Shown: positions 17,923-27,105 of the stretch, piece by piece
Layout: the number at the start of each line of letters is the position of its first letter
Numbering within the stretch: position 1 is the stretch's first letter
DNA from: Synechococcus sp. BSA11S
GTDB taxonomy: Bacteria > Cyanobacteriota > Cyanobacteriia > PCC-6307 > Cyanobiaceae
Reading direction: 5' to 3'
Assembly: GCF_014224355.1 (NCBI RefSeq)
Contig: NZ_VNWP01000005.1
Location: 1-64,000 of the forward strand
Length of the DNA stretch: 64,000 nt
The notes under the pieces: model-generated
The model's input: the letters and a program-made list of their open reading frames with translations, nothing else
What the model was told of the DNA's origin: nothing
Databases searched by the model: none
Position numbers and translations under genes: made by a program

Positions 17923-18889
17923 GCCGATCCATCTCTACTGGGGCGACGACGAGGCCGCCCGGACCCGGGCGATCGAGCAGCTGATCAGCAAGGAGGTGGA
18001 CCCGGCCTGGCACAGCATCAACCTCAGCCGCCTCGATGGCTCCGATGCCGCCCAGGCGGCACAGGCCCTGAGTGAGGCCCGCACCCCGCCCTTCGGCAGC
18101 GGTGCCCGGCTGGTGCTGCTGCAGCGCAGCCCCTTCACCAGCAGCTGCCCCGCCGAGCTGGCCCAGCAGCTGGAGGCCTGCCTGGAGCTGATTCCCGACA
18201 GCTGCCACCTGGTGCTGGTGAGCAGCGGCAAACCCGATGCCCGGCTGCGCACCACCAAGGCCCTGCGGCAGCGGGCCCAGGAGACGAGCTTTCAGCTCCC
18301 CTCCGCCTGGGATGGGGCCGGCCAGGTGGCGCTGGTGACGCGCACGGCAGGGGAGCTGGGGGTGACCCTGGCGCCCGGGGCCGCCGAAGCCCTGGCGGAA
18401 GCGATCGGCAGCGACAGTGCCCGGCTGAGCAGCGAGCTGGAGAAGCTGGCCCTCTACAGCGGCCAGGCACCGGTGCAGGCGGCGGCCGTGGCGGCCCTGG
18501 TGGGCGGACACAGCACCACCAGCCTGGCGGTGGGCGATGCCCTGCTGGAGGGCAATGCCGGCGCGGCGATCGCCCTGGTCGACGAACTGCTGCAGGCGGG
18601 CGAGCCGGCCCTGCGGCTGGTGGCCTCCCTCACCAGCCAGATCCGCGGCTGGCTGTGGGTCTGCCTGCTGGAGAGCCGCGGCGAGCAGGACGTGGCCGTG
18701 ATCGCCAAGGCCGCCGGCATCGGCAACCCCAAACGCATCTACGTGATGCGCCGGCAGATCCGCGGACGAACCCCGGCCCGTCTGCTGACCCTGCTGGCCC
18801 GGGTGCTGGAGGTGGAGGCCGCCCTGAAACGGGGCGCCGAGGCCGGTGAGGCCTTCCGCGACGGGATGCTGCTGGCCACCGCCCGATAA
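17921..18889 (+). CDS. holA: DNA polymerase III delta subunit
   Basis: Clamp-loader delta subunit (322 aa) that opens the sliding clamp together with the DnaX complex encoded about 18 kb downstream. The start [14 protein letters not shown] is typical of cyanobacterial HolA. LSRLDGSDA, FGSGARLVLLQRSPF and LSSELEKLALYSG follow the delta-family pattern of an inactive AAA+ fold. The ATG overlaps the divergent cobH start. The C-terminal helical domain includes ALRLVASLTSQIRGWLWV. Confidence 0.9.
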   Translation: MPIHLYWGDDEAARTRAIEQLISKEVDPAWHSINLSRLDGSDAAQAAQALSEARTPPFGSGARLVLLQRSPFTSSCPAELAQQLEACLELIPDSCHLVLVSSGKPDARLRTTKALRQRAQETSFQLPSAWDGAGQVALVTRTAGELGVTLAPGAAEALAEAIGSDSARLSSELEKLALYSGQAPVQAAAVAALVGGHSTTSLAVGDALLEGNAGAAIALVDELLQAGEPALRLVASLTSQIRGWLWVCLLESRGEQDVAVIAKAAGIGNPKRIYVMRRQIRGRTPARLLTLLARVLEVEAALKRGAEAGEAFRDGMLLATAR

Positions 18890-18890
18890 T
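18885..18890 (+). promoter_or_regulatory. Possible -10 element for lysC inside the holA stop
   Basis: GATAAT overlaps the holA TAA stop and lies 30 bases before the lysC ATG, a good match to a bacterial -10 box. No clear -35 box is visible at the expected distance. Confidence 0.3.
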
Positions 18891-18920
18891 CGCGGCATCA
18901 CACCGCGCCTGCCGATCGGA

Positions 18921-20726
18921 ATGGCCCTGCTGGTTCAGAAATTCGGGGGAACCTCCGTCGGCAGTGTGGAGCGGATCCAGGCGGTGGCCCGGCGGATCGC
19001 CGCCAGCCGCGAGCAGGGGCACGACCTGGTGATCGTGGTTTCGGCGATGGGCCACACCACCGATGAGCTCACGTCCCTGGCACGGGCGCTGTGCACCGAG
19101 CCCCCCCAGCGGGAGATGGACATGCTGCTGGCCACGGGCGAGCAGGTGTCGATCGCGTTGCTGGCGATGGCCCTGCACAGCCTCGGGGTGCCGGCTGTGT
19201 CGATGACGGGCCCCCAGGTGGGCATCGTGACCGAATCGGCCCACGGCCGCGCCCGCATCCTCGAGGTGCGCACCGAACGCCTGCGCCGCCGCCTGGAGGA
19301 TGGCCAGGTGGTGGTGGTGGCGGGCTTTCAGGGCACCAGCAGCGGCAGTGGCGGCACCCCCGAGATCACCACCCTCGGCCGCGGCGGCTCCGACACCTCC
19401 GCCGTGGCCCTGGCCGCCGCCCTCGCGGCCGACGCCTGCGAGATCTACACCGATGTGCCCGGGGTGCTCACCACCGACCCGCGCAAGGTGAGCGAGGCCC
19501 AGTTGATGGAGGAGGTGAGCTGCAACGAGATGCTGGAGCTGGCCAGCCTCGGCGCGGCGGTGCTGCATCCCCGCGCCGTCGAGATCGCCCGCAACTACGG
19601 CGTTCCCCTGGTGGTGCGCTCCAGCTGGAGCGAGGCCCCGGGCACCAGGCTCACCAGTGGTGAACCCCGGCCGATCGGCAGCGAGGGGCTGGAGCTCGGC
19701 CGCCCGGTGGACGGAGCGGATCTGGAGAACGGGCAGGCGGTGCTGGCCCTCACCCGGGTGCCCGACCACCCGGGGGTGGCCGCCCTGCTGTTCGAGGCCC
19801 TCTCCGCGGCGAAGCTGAATGTGGATCTGATCGTGCAGGCCACCCATGTCGGCTCCAGCAACGACATCGCCTTCACCCTCGCGGAGAGCCAGCTGGAGGG
19901 TGCTCGAGAGGTCTGCCGGGGCCTGCTCCAGGAGCTGGGGGTGGAGGAGAGCGCCCTGAGCACCCAGGCGGGGCTGGCCAAGCTCAGCATTTCCGGGGCC
20001 GGGATCATGGGGCGGCCCGGCATCGCCGCGCGCCTGTTCGACACCCTCGCCCGCTACGGCATCAACCTGCGCATGATCGCCACCAGCGAGGTGAAGGTGA
20101 GCTGCCTGGTGGAGGGCACCCAGGGAGCACGGGCCCTGCGCGCCGCCGCCGAGGTGTTCGAACTGCAGGAGCACCAGCTGCGCCAGAACCCGCTCCCCTG
20201 CGACGTCAATGATCCGGCGGTGCGTGGGGTGGCCCTCGACCGCGACCAGGCCCAGGTGGTGGTCCGCCAGGTGCCCGATCGCCCCGGCACCGCCGCCGCC
20301 GTCTGCCGTGCCCTGGCCGATGCCGGCATCAGCCTCGACACCATCGTCCAGTCGGAGCGCACCCACGGCTCGGGCCCCCAGCTCAGCCGTGACATGAGCT
20401 TCACCCTGCGTCGCGAGGACCTCACCCGAGCCCGCGGCGCCCTGCAAGCGGTGCTGGCCCCCTGGGCGGACGCACGCTTCGAAGAAGGCCTGGCCATCGC
20501 CCGGGTGAGCGCCGTCGGCGCCGGCATGCCCTGCACCCCGGGCACCGCCGCCCGCATGTTCCGGGCCCTGGCGGAGGCCGGCGTGAACATCGAGATGATC
20601 GCCACCAGCGAGATCCGCACCAGCTGTGTGGTGGCGGAAGCTGATGGGGTCAGGGCCCTGCAGGCAGTGCACGCCTGCTTCCAGCTGGGCGGCAGCACCG
20701 CCGGGGCGGTGGAGGCCATGACCTAG
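18921..20726 (+). CDS. lysC: Aspartate kinase with duplicated ACT pairs
   Basis: First enzyme of the aspartate family pathway, phosphorylating aspartate for lysine, threonine and methionine synthesis. The 601-aa protein opens with the signature LLVQKFGGTSVGSVERI. The kinase domain includes GFQGTSSGSGGTPEITTLGR and GGSDTSAVALAAAL, about residues 1-245. The C-terminal half has four ACT-like regions, two starting VPDHPGVAALLFEAL and ISGAGIMGRPGIAARLFDTL, and two more at VPDRPGTAAAVCRALADAG and VGAGMPCTPGTAARMFRALA. Duplicated ACT pairs are known in cyanobacterial enzymes. The ATG at 18921 is chosen because the kinase motif starts there. dapA and asd of the same pathway lie about 9 kb downstream. 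Confidence 0.96.
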   Translation: MALLVQKFGGTSVGSVERIQAVARRIAASREQGHDLVIVVSAMGHTTDELTSLARALCTEPPQREMDMLLATGEQVSIALLAMALHSLGVPAVSMTGPQVGIVTESAHGRARILEVRTERLRRRLEDGQVVVVAGFQGTSSGSGGTPEITTLGRGGSDTSAVALAAALAADACEIYTDVPGVLTTDPRKVSEAQLMEEVSCNEMLELASLGAAVLHPRAVEIARNYGVPLVVRSSWSEAPGTRLTSGEPRPIGSEGLELGRPVDGADLENGQAVLALTRVPDHPGVAALLFEALSAAKLNVDLIVQATHVGSSNDIAFTLAESQLEGAREVCRGLLQELGVEESALSTQAGLAKLSISGAGIMGRPGIAARLFDTLARYGINLRMIATSEVKVSCLVEGTQGARALRAAAEVFELQEHQLRQNPLPCDVNDPAVRGVALDRDQAQVVVRQVPDRPGTAAAVCRALADAGISLDTIVQSERTHGSGPQLSRDMSFTLRREDLTRARGALQAVLAPWADARFEEGLAIARVSAVGAGMPCTPGTAARMFRALAEAGVNIEMIATSEIRTSCVVAEADGVRALQAVHACFQLGGSTAGAVEAMT

Positions 20727-22066
20727 TGCACTGGCTGCGTCACCGCCGCTGGCTGGCCCTCGCCGCGGGCCTCGACGCCCTCGGGATCTGCCTGCTGGCA
20801 GCCTGGATCGACCGGGAGCGCAATGGCTACCTGGACAATCAGCTGGGCCTGCTGGCCATGCTGGTGGTGATCTATCTCAGCCTCGGCTGGCTGTTCGGGT
20901 CGTTCACCCTGCTCAAGACCAGGCGCCTGCGCTGGAGCCAGCTTGTGGTGCGGCTGGCGATCACCAGTGCGGCCACCACGGCCGCCGGCGCCGTGGTGGG
21001 CTGGCTGCTGCGCGCCGCGCCGGAGGTGACGCTGCTGCACCGCGGCAGCCTGTTGCCGCTCTTCGCTCTGGCGGCGCTCTGGAGCGGTGGCGTGCGGCTG
21101 CTGCTGCGCCAGCTGGCCCACTCCACCCGGCAGGATCCGTGGGAAATCGTCAGCCTTCCCGGCGAGCAGGAGGAGATCCGCCGTGAATGGGAGCGGATCG
21201 GGGCCGTGCGGGCTCCCGCCATCCATGCCCTCGGCCTCAGCCCTGGCCTGAACCCACTGGAGAGCAGCCCGACGGAGAACGAGAGCAGCGGCCTCGCCCT
21301 CAGCCAGGGAGTGCTCAACCTCCCAGGTGGACTCGAGTCCTGCGCCCGCGCCCTGGAGGAAGGCCGCCCCGTCACCTCCCTGGCGCTGGCGGCCGAGCAG
21401 GAGTTGCAGCGGATTCCGCCCCGTTGGGTGGTGGATCAGTGGCTGCTGTTCTCCGATCGCTCCGCGCAGCGCATTGGGAGCTTCGAGCGACAGCTCAAGC
21501 GCTATGCCGACGTGATGGTGAGTCTTCTGCTGCTGCTGCTGTGTTCACCGCTGCTGGCCATCACCGCCGCGTTGATCCGCCTGGGGGATGGCGGACCGGT
21601 GCTCTACCGGCAACGGCGCACAGGGCTGCAGGGCAAGCGCTTCGAGGTGATCAAACTGCGCACGATGGTCCCCGATGCGGAGGAAAAGGGGGAGGCGATC
21701 TGGTCGGGGCCGAACGACGGGCGGATCACCCCGGTGGGCCAGTGGCTGCGACGCACCCGGCTCGATGAGCTGCCCCAGCTGATCAACGTGCTGCGGGGTG
21801 AGATGAGCCTGATCGGCCCACGGCCGGAGCGGCCCGAGCTGGAGACGGACCTGGAGCAACGCATCCCCAACTACCGCCTGCGCCACTGGATCCGGCCGGG
21901 CCTGAGCGGCTGGGCCCAGGTGAACATGCCCTACACCTCCACGGTGGAGGATGCCGAACTGAAGCTGAGCTACGACCTCTTCTACCTGCGCAACAGCAGT
22001 GTCTGGCTGGATCTGCTCATCCTGTTCAAGACGATCAAGATCGTGCTCAAGGCCGCCGGGCGCTGA
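20726..22066 (+). CDS. Polyprenyl-phosphate sugar-1-phosphate transferase (WbaP-like)
   Basis: Membrane enzyme of 446 aa that starts glycan assembly by moving a sugar-1-phosphate from a nucleotide sugar to a polyprenyl phosphate. Four hydrophobic segments fill the first 140 residues, a soluble region follows, and a fifth membrane segment precedes the bacterial sugar transferase domain. The domain shows VLYRQRRTGLQGKRFEVIKL, RTMVPDAE, LDELPQLINVLRGEMSLIGP, RPERPE and RPGLSGWAQVN. The GTG start shares one base with the lysC TAG stop (TAGTG). It may initiate the polymer exported by the island 7-13 kb away, but they are separated by housekeeping genes, so the link is inference. Confidence 0.9.
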   Translation: MHWLRHRRWLALAAGLDALGICLLAAWIDRERNGYLDNQLGLLAMLVVIYLSLGWLFGSFTLLKTRRLRWSQLVVRLAITSAATTAAGAVVGWLLRAAPEVTLLHRGSLLPLFALAALWSGGVRLLLRQLAHSTRQDPWEIVSLPGEQEEIRREWERIGAVRAPAIHALGLSPGLNPLESSPTENESSGLALSQGVLNLPGGLESCARALEEGRPVTSLALAAEQELQRIPPRWVVDQWLLFSDRSAQRIGSFERQLKRYADVMVSLLLLLLCSPLLAITAALIRLGDGGPVLYRQRRTGLQGKRFEVIKLRTMVPDAEEKGEAIWSGPNDGRITPVGQWLRRTRLDELPQLINVLRGEMSLIGPRPERPELETDLEQRIPNYRLRHWIRPGLSGWAQVNMPYTSTVEDAELKLSYDLFYLRNSSVWLDLLILFKTIKIVLKAAGR

Positions 22067-22109
22067 GCGTCAACGTTGTTCCACCGACAGGCAGCCGGCG
22101 ACCCTGATC

Positions 22110-24116
22110 TCAGACCCTCCCCACCAGTTTCTGGCGCAGCTTCTTGATGCGATCGCGCAGATTGGCGGCCTCCTCGAAGTCCAACTTCTTGGCCGCGGCC
22201 TTCATCTTGTCCTCCAGCTCCTGGATCAGCTCCGGCAGGGCATCGAGGGGCACCATCGCGAAGGAAGCAGGTTCGGCCTCGGGCTGCGGCGCATCCTCCT
22301 GGGCACGCCTGGAGACCTCCAGAAAGCTGAGAATGGCATTGCCGGCCCGCTTGCCGGCCGGGCTGGGGGTGATGCCGTGGCTCTCGTTGTAGGTCTGCTG
22401 GATCCCGCGGCGCCGCTCGGTTTCGGAGATGGCACGGGCCATCGAATCGGTGAGGTTGTCGGCATAGAGCAGGGCCACCCCCTCAACATGGCGGGCCGCC
22501 CGGCCGATGGTCTGAATCAGGGAGCGCTCGGCCCGCAGGAATCCCTCCTTGTCGGCGTCGAGAATCGCCACCAGGGACACCTCCGGCAGATCCAGGCCTT
22601 CCCGCAGCAGATTCACCCCCACGAGGGCATCGAACTCCCCGTTGCGCAGATCCTGGATGATCTCGATCCGCTCGATCGAATGGATCTCCGAGTGCAGATA
22701 GCGCACGCGCACGCCATTCTCCGCCAGGTAATCGGTGAGGTCCTCGGCCATCCGCTTGGTGAGGGTGGTGATCAGGGTGCGCTCATCCCGCTCCGCCCGC
22801 AGCCGGATTTCTCCGAGCAGATCATCCACCTGGCCCTCCGTGGGCCGCACCTCCACCACCGGATCAAGCACGCCCGTGGGTCGGATCACCTGCTCGACCA
22901 CATGGCCGTGGCTCTGCTCCAGCTCCCAGGCCCCAGGGGTGGCTGACACGAAGATGGTCTGACGGGCCTTCGACCAGAACTCCTCGGCCTTGAGCGGGCG
23001 GTTGTCGGCGGCGCTGGGCAGCCGGAAGCCATGCTCCACCAGCACCTGCTTGCGGGCCTGATCGCCGTTGTACATGGCGTGGAGCTGGGAGTTGGTGACG
23101 TGGCTCTCATCCACCACCAGCAGCCAGTCATCCGGGAAGTAGTCGATCAGGCACTCAGGCGGTGTGCCGGCCTGGCGTCCCGCCAGGTGCCGGGCGTAGT
23201 TCTCGACCCCGTTGCAGTACCCCACCTGCTGCAGCATCTCCAGGTCGTAGGTGGTGCGCTGCTCCAGCCGCTGGGCCTCCAGCAGCCTGCCCTGGCCATG
23301 GAGGTGCTCCAGGCGCTGGTGCAGCTCCTCGCGGATGGCCGTGATCGCCGCCTCGAGCCGGTCCTTGGGGGTAACGAAGTGCTTGGCGGGATAGATACTG
23401 ATTTTTTCCAGGCTCTGCAGGATTTCACCTGTGAGGGGATCGACATAGCGAATTGCCTCCACCTCATCGCCGAACAGCTCGATGCGCACCAGGCGGTCTT
23501 CGTAGGCCGGACCGATCTCCAGCACATCCCCCTTGACCCGGAAGCGCCCGCGCGCGATCTCAATGTCGTTGCGGGAATACTGGTTGTTGACCAGCTCGCG
23601 CAGGGACCTGCGCAGGTTCAGCGTGTCTCCCACCTGAAAGGGCACCGCAGCCTTGAGGTACTCCGATGGAATCCCCAGGCCGTAAATGCAGCTGATCGAG
23701 GCCACCACGATCACATCGGAGCGCTCGAACAGGGAGCGGGTGGCGGAGTGGCGCAGCATGTCGATCTCTTCATTGATCGACGCCGTCTTGGCGATGTAGG
23801 TATCGGAAACCGGAACATACGCTTCCGGCTGGTAATAGTCGTAGTAGGAGATGAAGTATTCAACGGCATTGTTCGGGAAGAACTCCCGCAGCTCATTACA
23901 GAGCTGCGCCGCCAGGGTCTTGTTGTGGGCCAGCACCAGGGCCGGACGGCCGGTGCGGGCGATCACATTGGCAATGGTGAAGGTCTTGCCGGTGCCGGTG
24001 GCCCCCAGCAGGGTCTGGTAACGATCACCGCGATCGACCCCTTGCACCAGAGCTTCGATGGCCGTGGGTTGATCGCCCTTCGGCTCATAGGGAGCCTGGA
24101 GCTCGTAGCGCGCCAT
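22110..24116 (-). CDS. uvrB: Excinuclease ABC subunit B
   Basis: DNA-damage-verifying helicase-like subunit of nucleotide excision repair (668 aa). Walker A is [16 protein letters not shown] (residues 36-51) and the damage-probing beta-hairpin is [12 protein letters not shown]. Helicase motifs include [35 protein letters not shown] and [12 protein letters not shown]. The C-terminal UVR domain that contacts UvrC is [20 protein letters not shown]. The start [17 protein letters not shown] at 24116 is the conserved one; the longer reading adds unrelated residues. Confidence 0.97.
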   Translation of the reverse strand: MARYELQAPYEPKGDQPTAIEALVQGVDRGDRYQTLLGATGTGKTFTIANVIARTGRPALVLAHNKTLAAQLCNELREFFPNNAVEYFISYYDYYQPEAYVPVSDTYIAKTASINEEIDMLRHSATRSLFERSDVIVVASISCIYGLGIPSEYLKAAVPFQVGDTLNLRRSLRELVNNQYSRNDIEIARGRFRVKGDVLEIGPAYEDRLVRIELFGDEVEAIRYVDPLTGEILQSLEKISIYPAKHFVTPKDRLEAAITAIREELHQRLEHLHGQGRLLEAQRLEQRTTYDLEMLQQVGYCNGVENYARHLAGRQAGTPPECLIDYFPDDWLLVVDESHVTNSQLHAMYNGDQARKQVLVEHGFRLPSAADNRPLKAEEFWSKARQTIFVSATPGAWELEQSHGHVVEQVIRPTGVLDPVVEVRPTEGQVDDLLGEIRLRAERDERTLITTLTKRMAEDLTDYLAENGVRVRYLHSEIHSIERIEIIQDLRNGEFDALVGVNLLREGLDLPEVSLVAILDADKEGFLRAERSLIQTIGRAARHVEGVALLYADNLTDSMARAISETERRRGIQQTYNESHGITPSPAGKRAGNAILSFLEVSRRAQEDAPQPEAEPASFAMVPLDALPELIQELEDKMKAAAKKLDFEEAANLRDRIKKLRQKLVGRV

Positions 24117-24222
24117 GGCCGCAGGATCCAGGTGCACCCTGGACAAAGACAGCCACAATCCTAGGAATCAGCCACAGGCTGCGCCTGTCGAGATCGCGGC
24201 ATTGGGCTCCGGCCGGGAATCC

Positions 24223-24654
24223 TCACCCCACGCCGACCGACGCCGAGAGAGCGGCCGCTGCTCTGGTGAAGCTCACATCCAGGCCCAGCCAGCCCAGGAT
24301 CAAGGTGCTGAGCACGCTGTAGACGATGGCGCCGAGGGCTGCACTCAGCAACCCGTTCTTCAGGCGGAAGCCCTGAATCAGCCAGGCCGCCAGAGCGAAC
24401 AGAATGATCGTGATCACCCAGTTGTAGACCGCTGTGATCGGGGTGACCATGCCGCCGAGGCTGGTGATGGCCCAGGGCAAGGCCAGCACCAGCTTCAGCG
24501 GCCAGAGCAGCAGGGTGCCCAGCAGCCCGATCACCAGGGCGGAGAGAAGCGCCGTGCCGAAGCCACTGAACTCAACACCGAGGGGCAAGGCCCCCACGAT
24601 CAGCAGGACCACAGCCCGGATGGGCCATTGCAGGAGCCAGATGAACGGGCCCAT
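24223..24654 (-). CDS. Phage-holin-family (4TMS) membrane protein
   Basis: Hydrophobic protein of 143 aa with four predicted helices (around LLQWPIRAVVLLIVGALPLG, LLSALVIGLLGTLLLWPLKL, VYNWVITIILFALAAWLI and LLSAALGAIVYSVLSTLIL). It fits the bacterial 4TMS holin-like family (PF04020 type), whose members are common in non-phage contexts and mostly of unknown function. The loop PWAITSLGGMVTPITAVYNW is a family feature. An ATG at 24654 follows a GTG, and either could start. It lies between uvrB and ycf23 on the same strand. No phage genes are nearby, so a lysis role is unlikely. Confidence 0.75.
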   Translation of the reverse strand: MGPFIWLLQWPIRAVVLLIVGALPLGVEFSGFGTALLSALVIGLLGTLLLWPLKLVLALPWAITSLGGMVTPITAVYNWVITIILFALAAWLIQGFRLKNGLLSAALGAIVYSVLSTLILGWLGLDVSFTRAAAALSASVGVG

Positions 24655-24681
24655 CACGGAAGAAGCGGCAACCGTTCAAAG

Positions 24682-25476
24682 TTAGTCAGAGCTGCCGCCA
24701 TGGCCAAGACGGGTGCCCCGAACTGTCACAGCCGGGGCGGCAGGGGCCAGGGCTTCGCGCAGGCCACGCACCACCGCCACCATGGCCAGCTCGTCGTCGA
24801 GGCGATTCACGGCGGAACCCACCCCCACGCCATGGGCACCGGCGGCGATGGCCATGGGCAGCGTGACAGCCGAGAGCCCGGAGGCGCAGAGCACCGGCAG
24901 CTCCACGGCACGGCTGATGGCATGGGCTGCCGCCAGGGTGGGCGCCGCCTTCTCGATCAGGCCGAGGGTCCCCGCACTGAACGGGCGGGCAGCGGTGCCC
25001 CCTTCGGTCTGGATCAGGTCGGCACCGGCGGCGGCCAGATCAATAGCCAGCTGCTCCTGCTGATCGAGCGGCAGGAGATGGGGCACCGTGACCGAGAGCA
25101 CCACCTCCGGCAGCAGCTCACGGGTGCGGCGGGTGAGGGCGAGCACGTCGTGGGCGGAGAAGATCCGCCCTTCGGCATAGAAGGCATCGAAATTGCCGAT
25201 CTCGGCCATCGCGGCCCCGGCGGCGATGGCCTCGGGGAACAGCTCCGGATCGACCGCCGAAACACAGATCGGCAGGCCAGAGACGGCCGCCGCCAGGCGC
25301 ACGATCTGCGGATCGCAAGCCACATCGAGCAGGTCGGCGCCACCGGCGCCGGCGGCACGGCAGATCCTCTCCACGCTGGCCGCCTCGAAGTTGCGCAGAC
25401 CGGCGATCACCTTGAGCAACCGCCGGGATTGCAGCGCCGCTTGCAGGGGGGTGGGCAGGCTGGTGAGGCGCGACAT
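24682..25476 (-). CDS. ycf23: DUF561 family protein (Ycf23)
   Basis: TIM-barrel-like protein of 264 aa conserved in cyanobacteria and some algal plastids; its biochemical function is not established. The core LQSRRLLKVIAGLRNF, GADLLDVACDPQIVRLA, GNFDAFYAEGRIFSAHDVL, DLIQTEGGTAARPFS and ISRAVELPVLCASGLSAVT segments are characteristic. The ATG at 25476 gives the usual family length, and longer readings would run into divergent tilS. Only 15 bp separate it from the tilS start. Confidence 0.88.
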   Translation of the reverse strand: MSRLTSLPTPLQAALQSRRLLKVIAGLRNFEAASVERICRAAGAGGADLLDVACDPQIVRLAAAVSGLPICVSAVDPELFPEAIAAGAAMAEIGNFDAFYAEGRIFSAHDVLALTRRTRELLPEVVLSVTVPHLLPLDQQEQLAIDLAAAGADLIQTEGGTAARPFSAGTLGLIEKAAPTLAAAHAISRAVELPVLCASGLSAVTLPMAIAAGAHGVGVGSAVNRLDDELAMVAVVRGLREALAPAAPAVTVRGTRLGHGGSSD

Positions 25477-25491
25477 CGGCGGGCAGGGCAG

Positions 25492-26547
25492 ATGAAGGCG
25501 ATTCTCCCATGGGGTCCCCTGCAGCACCGGTTGCACCGGCAGCTGCTGGCCGATCCCAAGCTGCTCCCACCGGGGAGGCGGCTGCTGCTGGCCGTCTCCG
25601 GTGGTCAGGACTCGATGGCCCTGGTGGCCCTGCTGCTGGAGCTGCGGCGTCTGCATGGCTGGGAGCTGCACCTCTGGCACGGCAACCACGGCTGGCGGCA
25701 GGAGGCGGGCGCCCAGGCCGCTGCCCTGGCGAGCTGGGCGGAGGGCCGGAGCCTGCCGATGCTGGTGGAGCGGGCCCCGGCAGGGTCGGCCGACCTGACC
25801 AGGGGCGCGGAAGAAGCCGCTCGCCGCTGGCGCTACGAGCGGCTGAGTCACCAGGCCCGCAGTCTGGGCAGCCTCCATGTGCTGACCGGCCACACCGGCA
25901 GTGACCGGGCCGAGACCCTGCTGTTCAACCTGGCAAGGGGTTGTGGTCTGCGGGGCCTGAGCAGCCTGCGCGCGCGGCGGCCCCTCCACGGCCCGATCGA
26001 GCTGGTGCGGCCCCTGCTGCGCTTCTCCCGGGCCGAGACCGCGGCCTTCTGTGAGCAGCACCAGCTACCCCTCTGGCTGGATCCGGGCAATGCCGACCCC
26101 CGCTTCAGCCGCAATCGCCTGCGCCAGGAGGTGCTGCCGGTGCTCGAGGACCTCCACCCCGGAGCCTGGCGGCGCATGGGCGCCCTGGCGGAGCGGCTGG
26201 AATCGACCCAGCAGCTCAGCGAGGAGCTGGCGCTGCTGGCCTTGGCGGCCCTGGAGGCCCCCAGGCCAGCCGCCAGCGCAGACTGGCCAGAGCAGGGGCC
26301 AGGCCTGCGGCGTCAGGGGCTGAGCCAGCTCTCGCCCGGCACCCAGGAGCTGTTGCTCGATCTCTGGCTGGAGCGCAACGCCGGAGTGCGCCTGGGGTCA
26401 GCGGGCCTTGGGGCCCTGCGGCAGCGGTTGCCTCTGGCCCGGGGGCCTGGCAGCCTGGACCTGCCCGGAGGCAGGAGCCTCCTCTGGGACCGGCAGACCC
26501 TGCGCCTGCACCGGACCATGAGCGCACCCAACCCCTGCCAGCCATGA
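25492..26547 (+). CDS. tilS: tRNA(Ile)-lysidine synthetase
   Basis: ATP-dependent enzyme (351 aa) that converts C34 of tRNA-Ile(CAU) to lysidine so the tRNA reads AUA. The PP-loop is LLLAVSGGQDSM (residues 31-42). HVLTGHTGSDRAETLLFNLA and RPLLRFSRAETAAFC follow, then NADPRFSRNRLRQEVLPVL, all N-type ATPase/TilS features. The protein is shorter than the E. coli enzyme and appears to lack a full C-terminal domain, as is common in cyanobacteria. The stop overlaps the next gene by 4 bp (ATGA). Confidence 0.94.
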   Translation: MKAILPWGPLQHRLHRQLLADPKLLPPGRRLLLAVSGGQDSMALVALLLELRRLHGWELHLWHGNHGWRQEAGAQAAALASWAEGRSLPMLVERAPAGSADLTRGAEEAARRWRYERLSHQARSLGSLHVLTGHTGSDRAETLLFNLARGCGLRGLSSLRARRPLHGPIELVRPLLRFSRAETAAFCEQHQLPLWLDPGNADPRFSRNRLRQEVLPVLEDLHPGAWRRMGALAERLESTQQLSEELALLALAALEAPRPAASADWPEQGPGLRRQGLSQLSPGTQELLLDLWLERNAGVRLGSAGLGALRQRLPLARGPGSLDLPGGRSLLWDRQTLRLHRTMSAPNPCQP

Positions 26548-27077
26548 AACCCAGCGGCTTCGATCAGGCCTACAAGAGCGTGGAGCTGGCCTACAGCCAG
26601 GGACGCTTCGAGGAGGCCCTCCGGCAGGGGCAGGAGCTGCTTCAGCAGGCACAGCTCAAAGCAGAGGACCCCCACAGCCTGCGGCTGAAGCTGCTGCTGG
26701 GACACATTCATTTCTACGGCTTGCGCCAGCCGCGGGAAGCAGGAGACCTCTACCGCCAGCTGCTGCGCAACGCCAGCGGGGAGAGCACCTACAGCGATCT
26801 GGCCGCCGAGGGACTGGCCCTCTGCGAGCCGAGTGGGCCGGCCACCGGCCAGGGCATGGCGCCCCCGTCGCTGGCTCCGGCTCCGCCAGACGCGGGCCTG
26901 GAGGCAGAGCTCGGCCAGGATGAGGACACCTCAAGCCAGTCCGTGGAGCCGGTCCGGGTGGAGGTGCTGAGCGAACCCCCAGGCACCGGGGCCACCACCC
27001 CCAGCGAGCAGCCCCGCTTCAGCTCAGAGGAGGAAGCGGAGCTGGCCAAGGGTCTGCTGCGGGTTGTGCTGCGCTGA
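26544..27077 (+). CDS. Small helical (TPR-like) protein of unknown function
   Basis: Protein of 177 aa with an N-terminal helical repeat region (FDQAYKSVELAYSQGRFEEA, LRLKLLLGHIHFYGLRQPRE, AGDLYRQLL) that resembles one or two TPR units. A low-complexity Pro/Glu-rich tail follows, and a short helix ends the protein (EEEAELAKGLLRVVLR). Translational coupling to tilS by ATGA overlap suggests co-expression. I do not recognise a named family, and function is unknown. Confidence 0.65.
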   Translation: MKPSGFDQAYKSVELAYSQGRFEEALRQGQELLQQAQLKAEDPHSLRLKLLLGHIHFYGLRQPREAGDLYRQLLRNASGESTYSDLAAEGLALCEPSGPATGQGMAPPSLAPAPPDAGLEAELGQDEDTSSQSVEPVRVEVLSEPPGTGATTPSEQPRFSSEEEAELAKGLLRVVLR

Positions 27078-27105
27078 GGGCAGGGCAGCCCCCAGCCCGT
27101 AGCGC

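Noticed and set aside
24223-24654. Prophage lysis gene suggested by the holin-like protein
   Set aside because: The 4TMS holin-like family is common in ordinary bacterial chromosomes, and no other phage genes are near.
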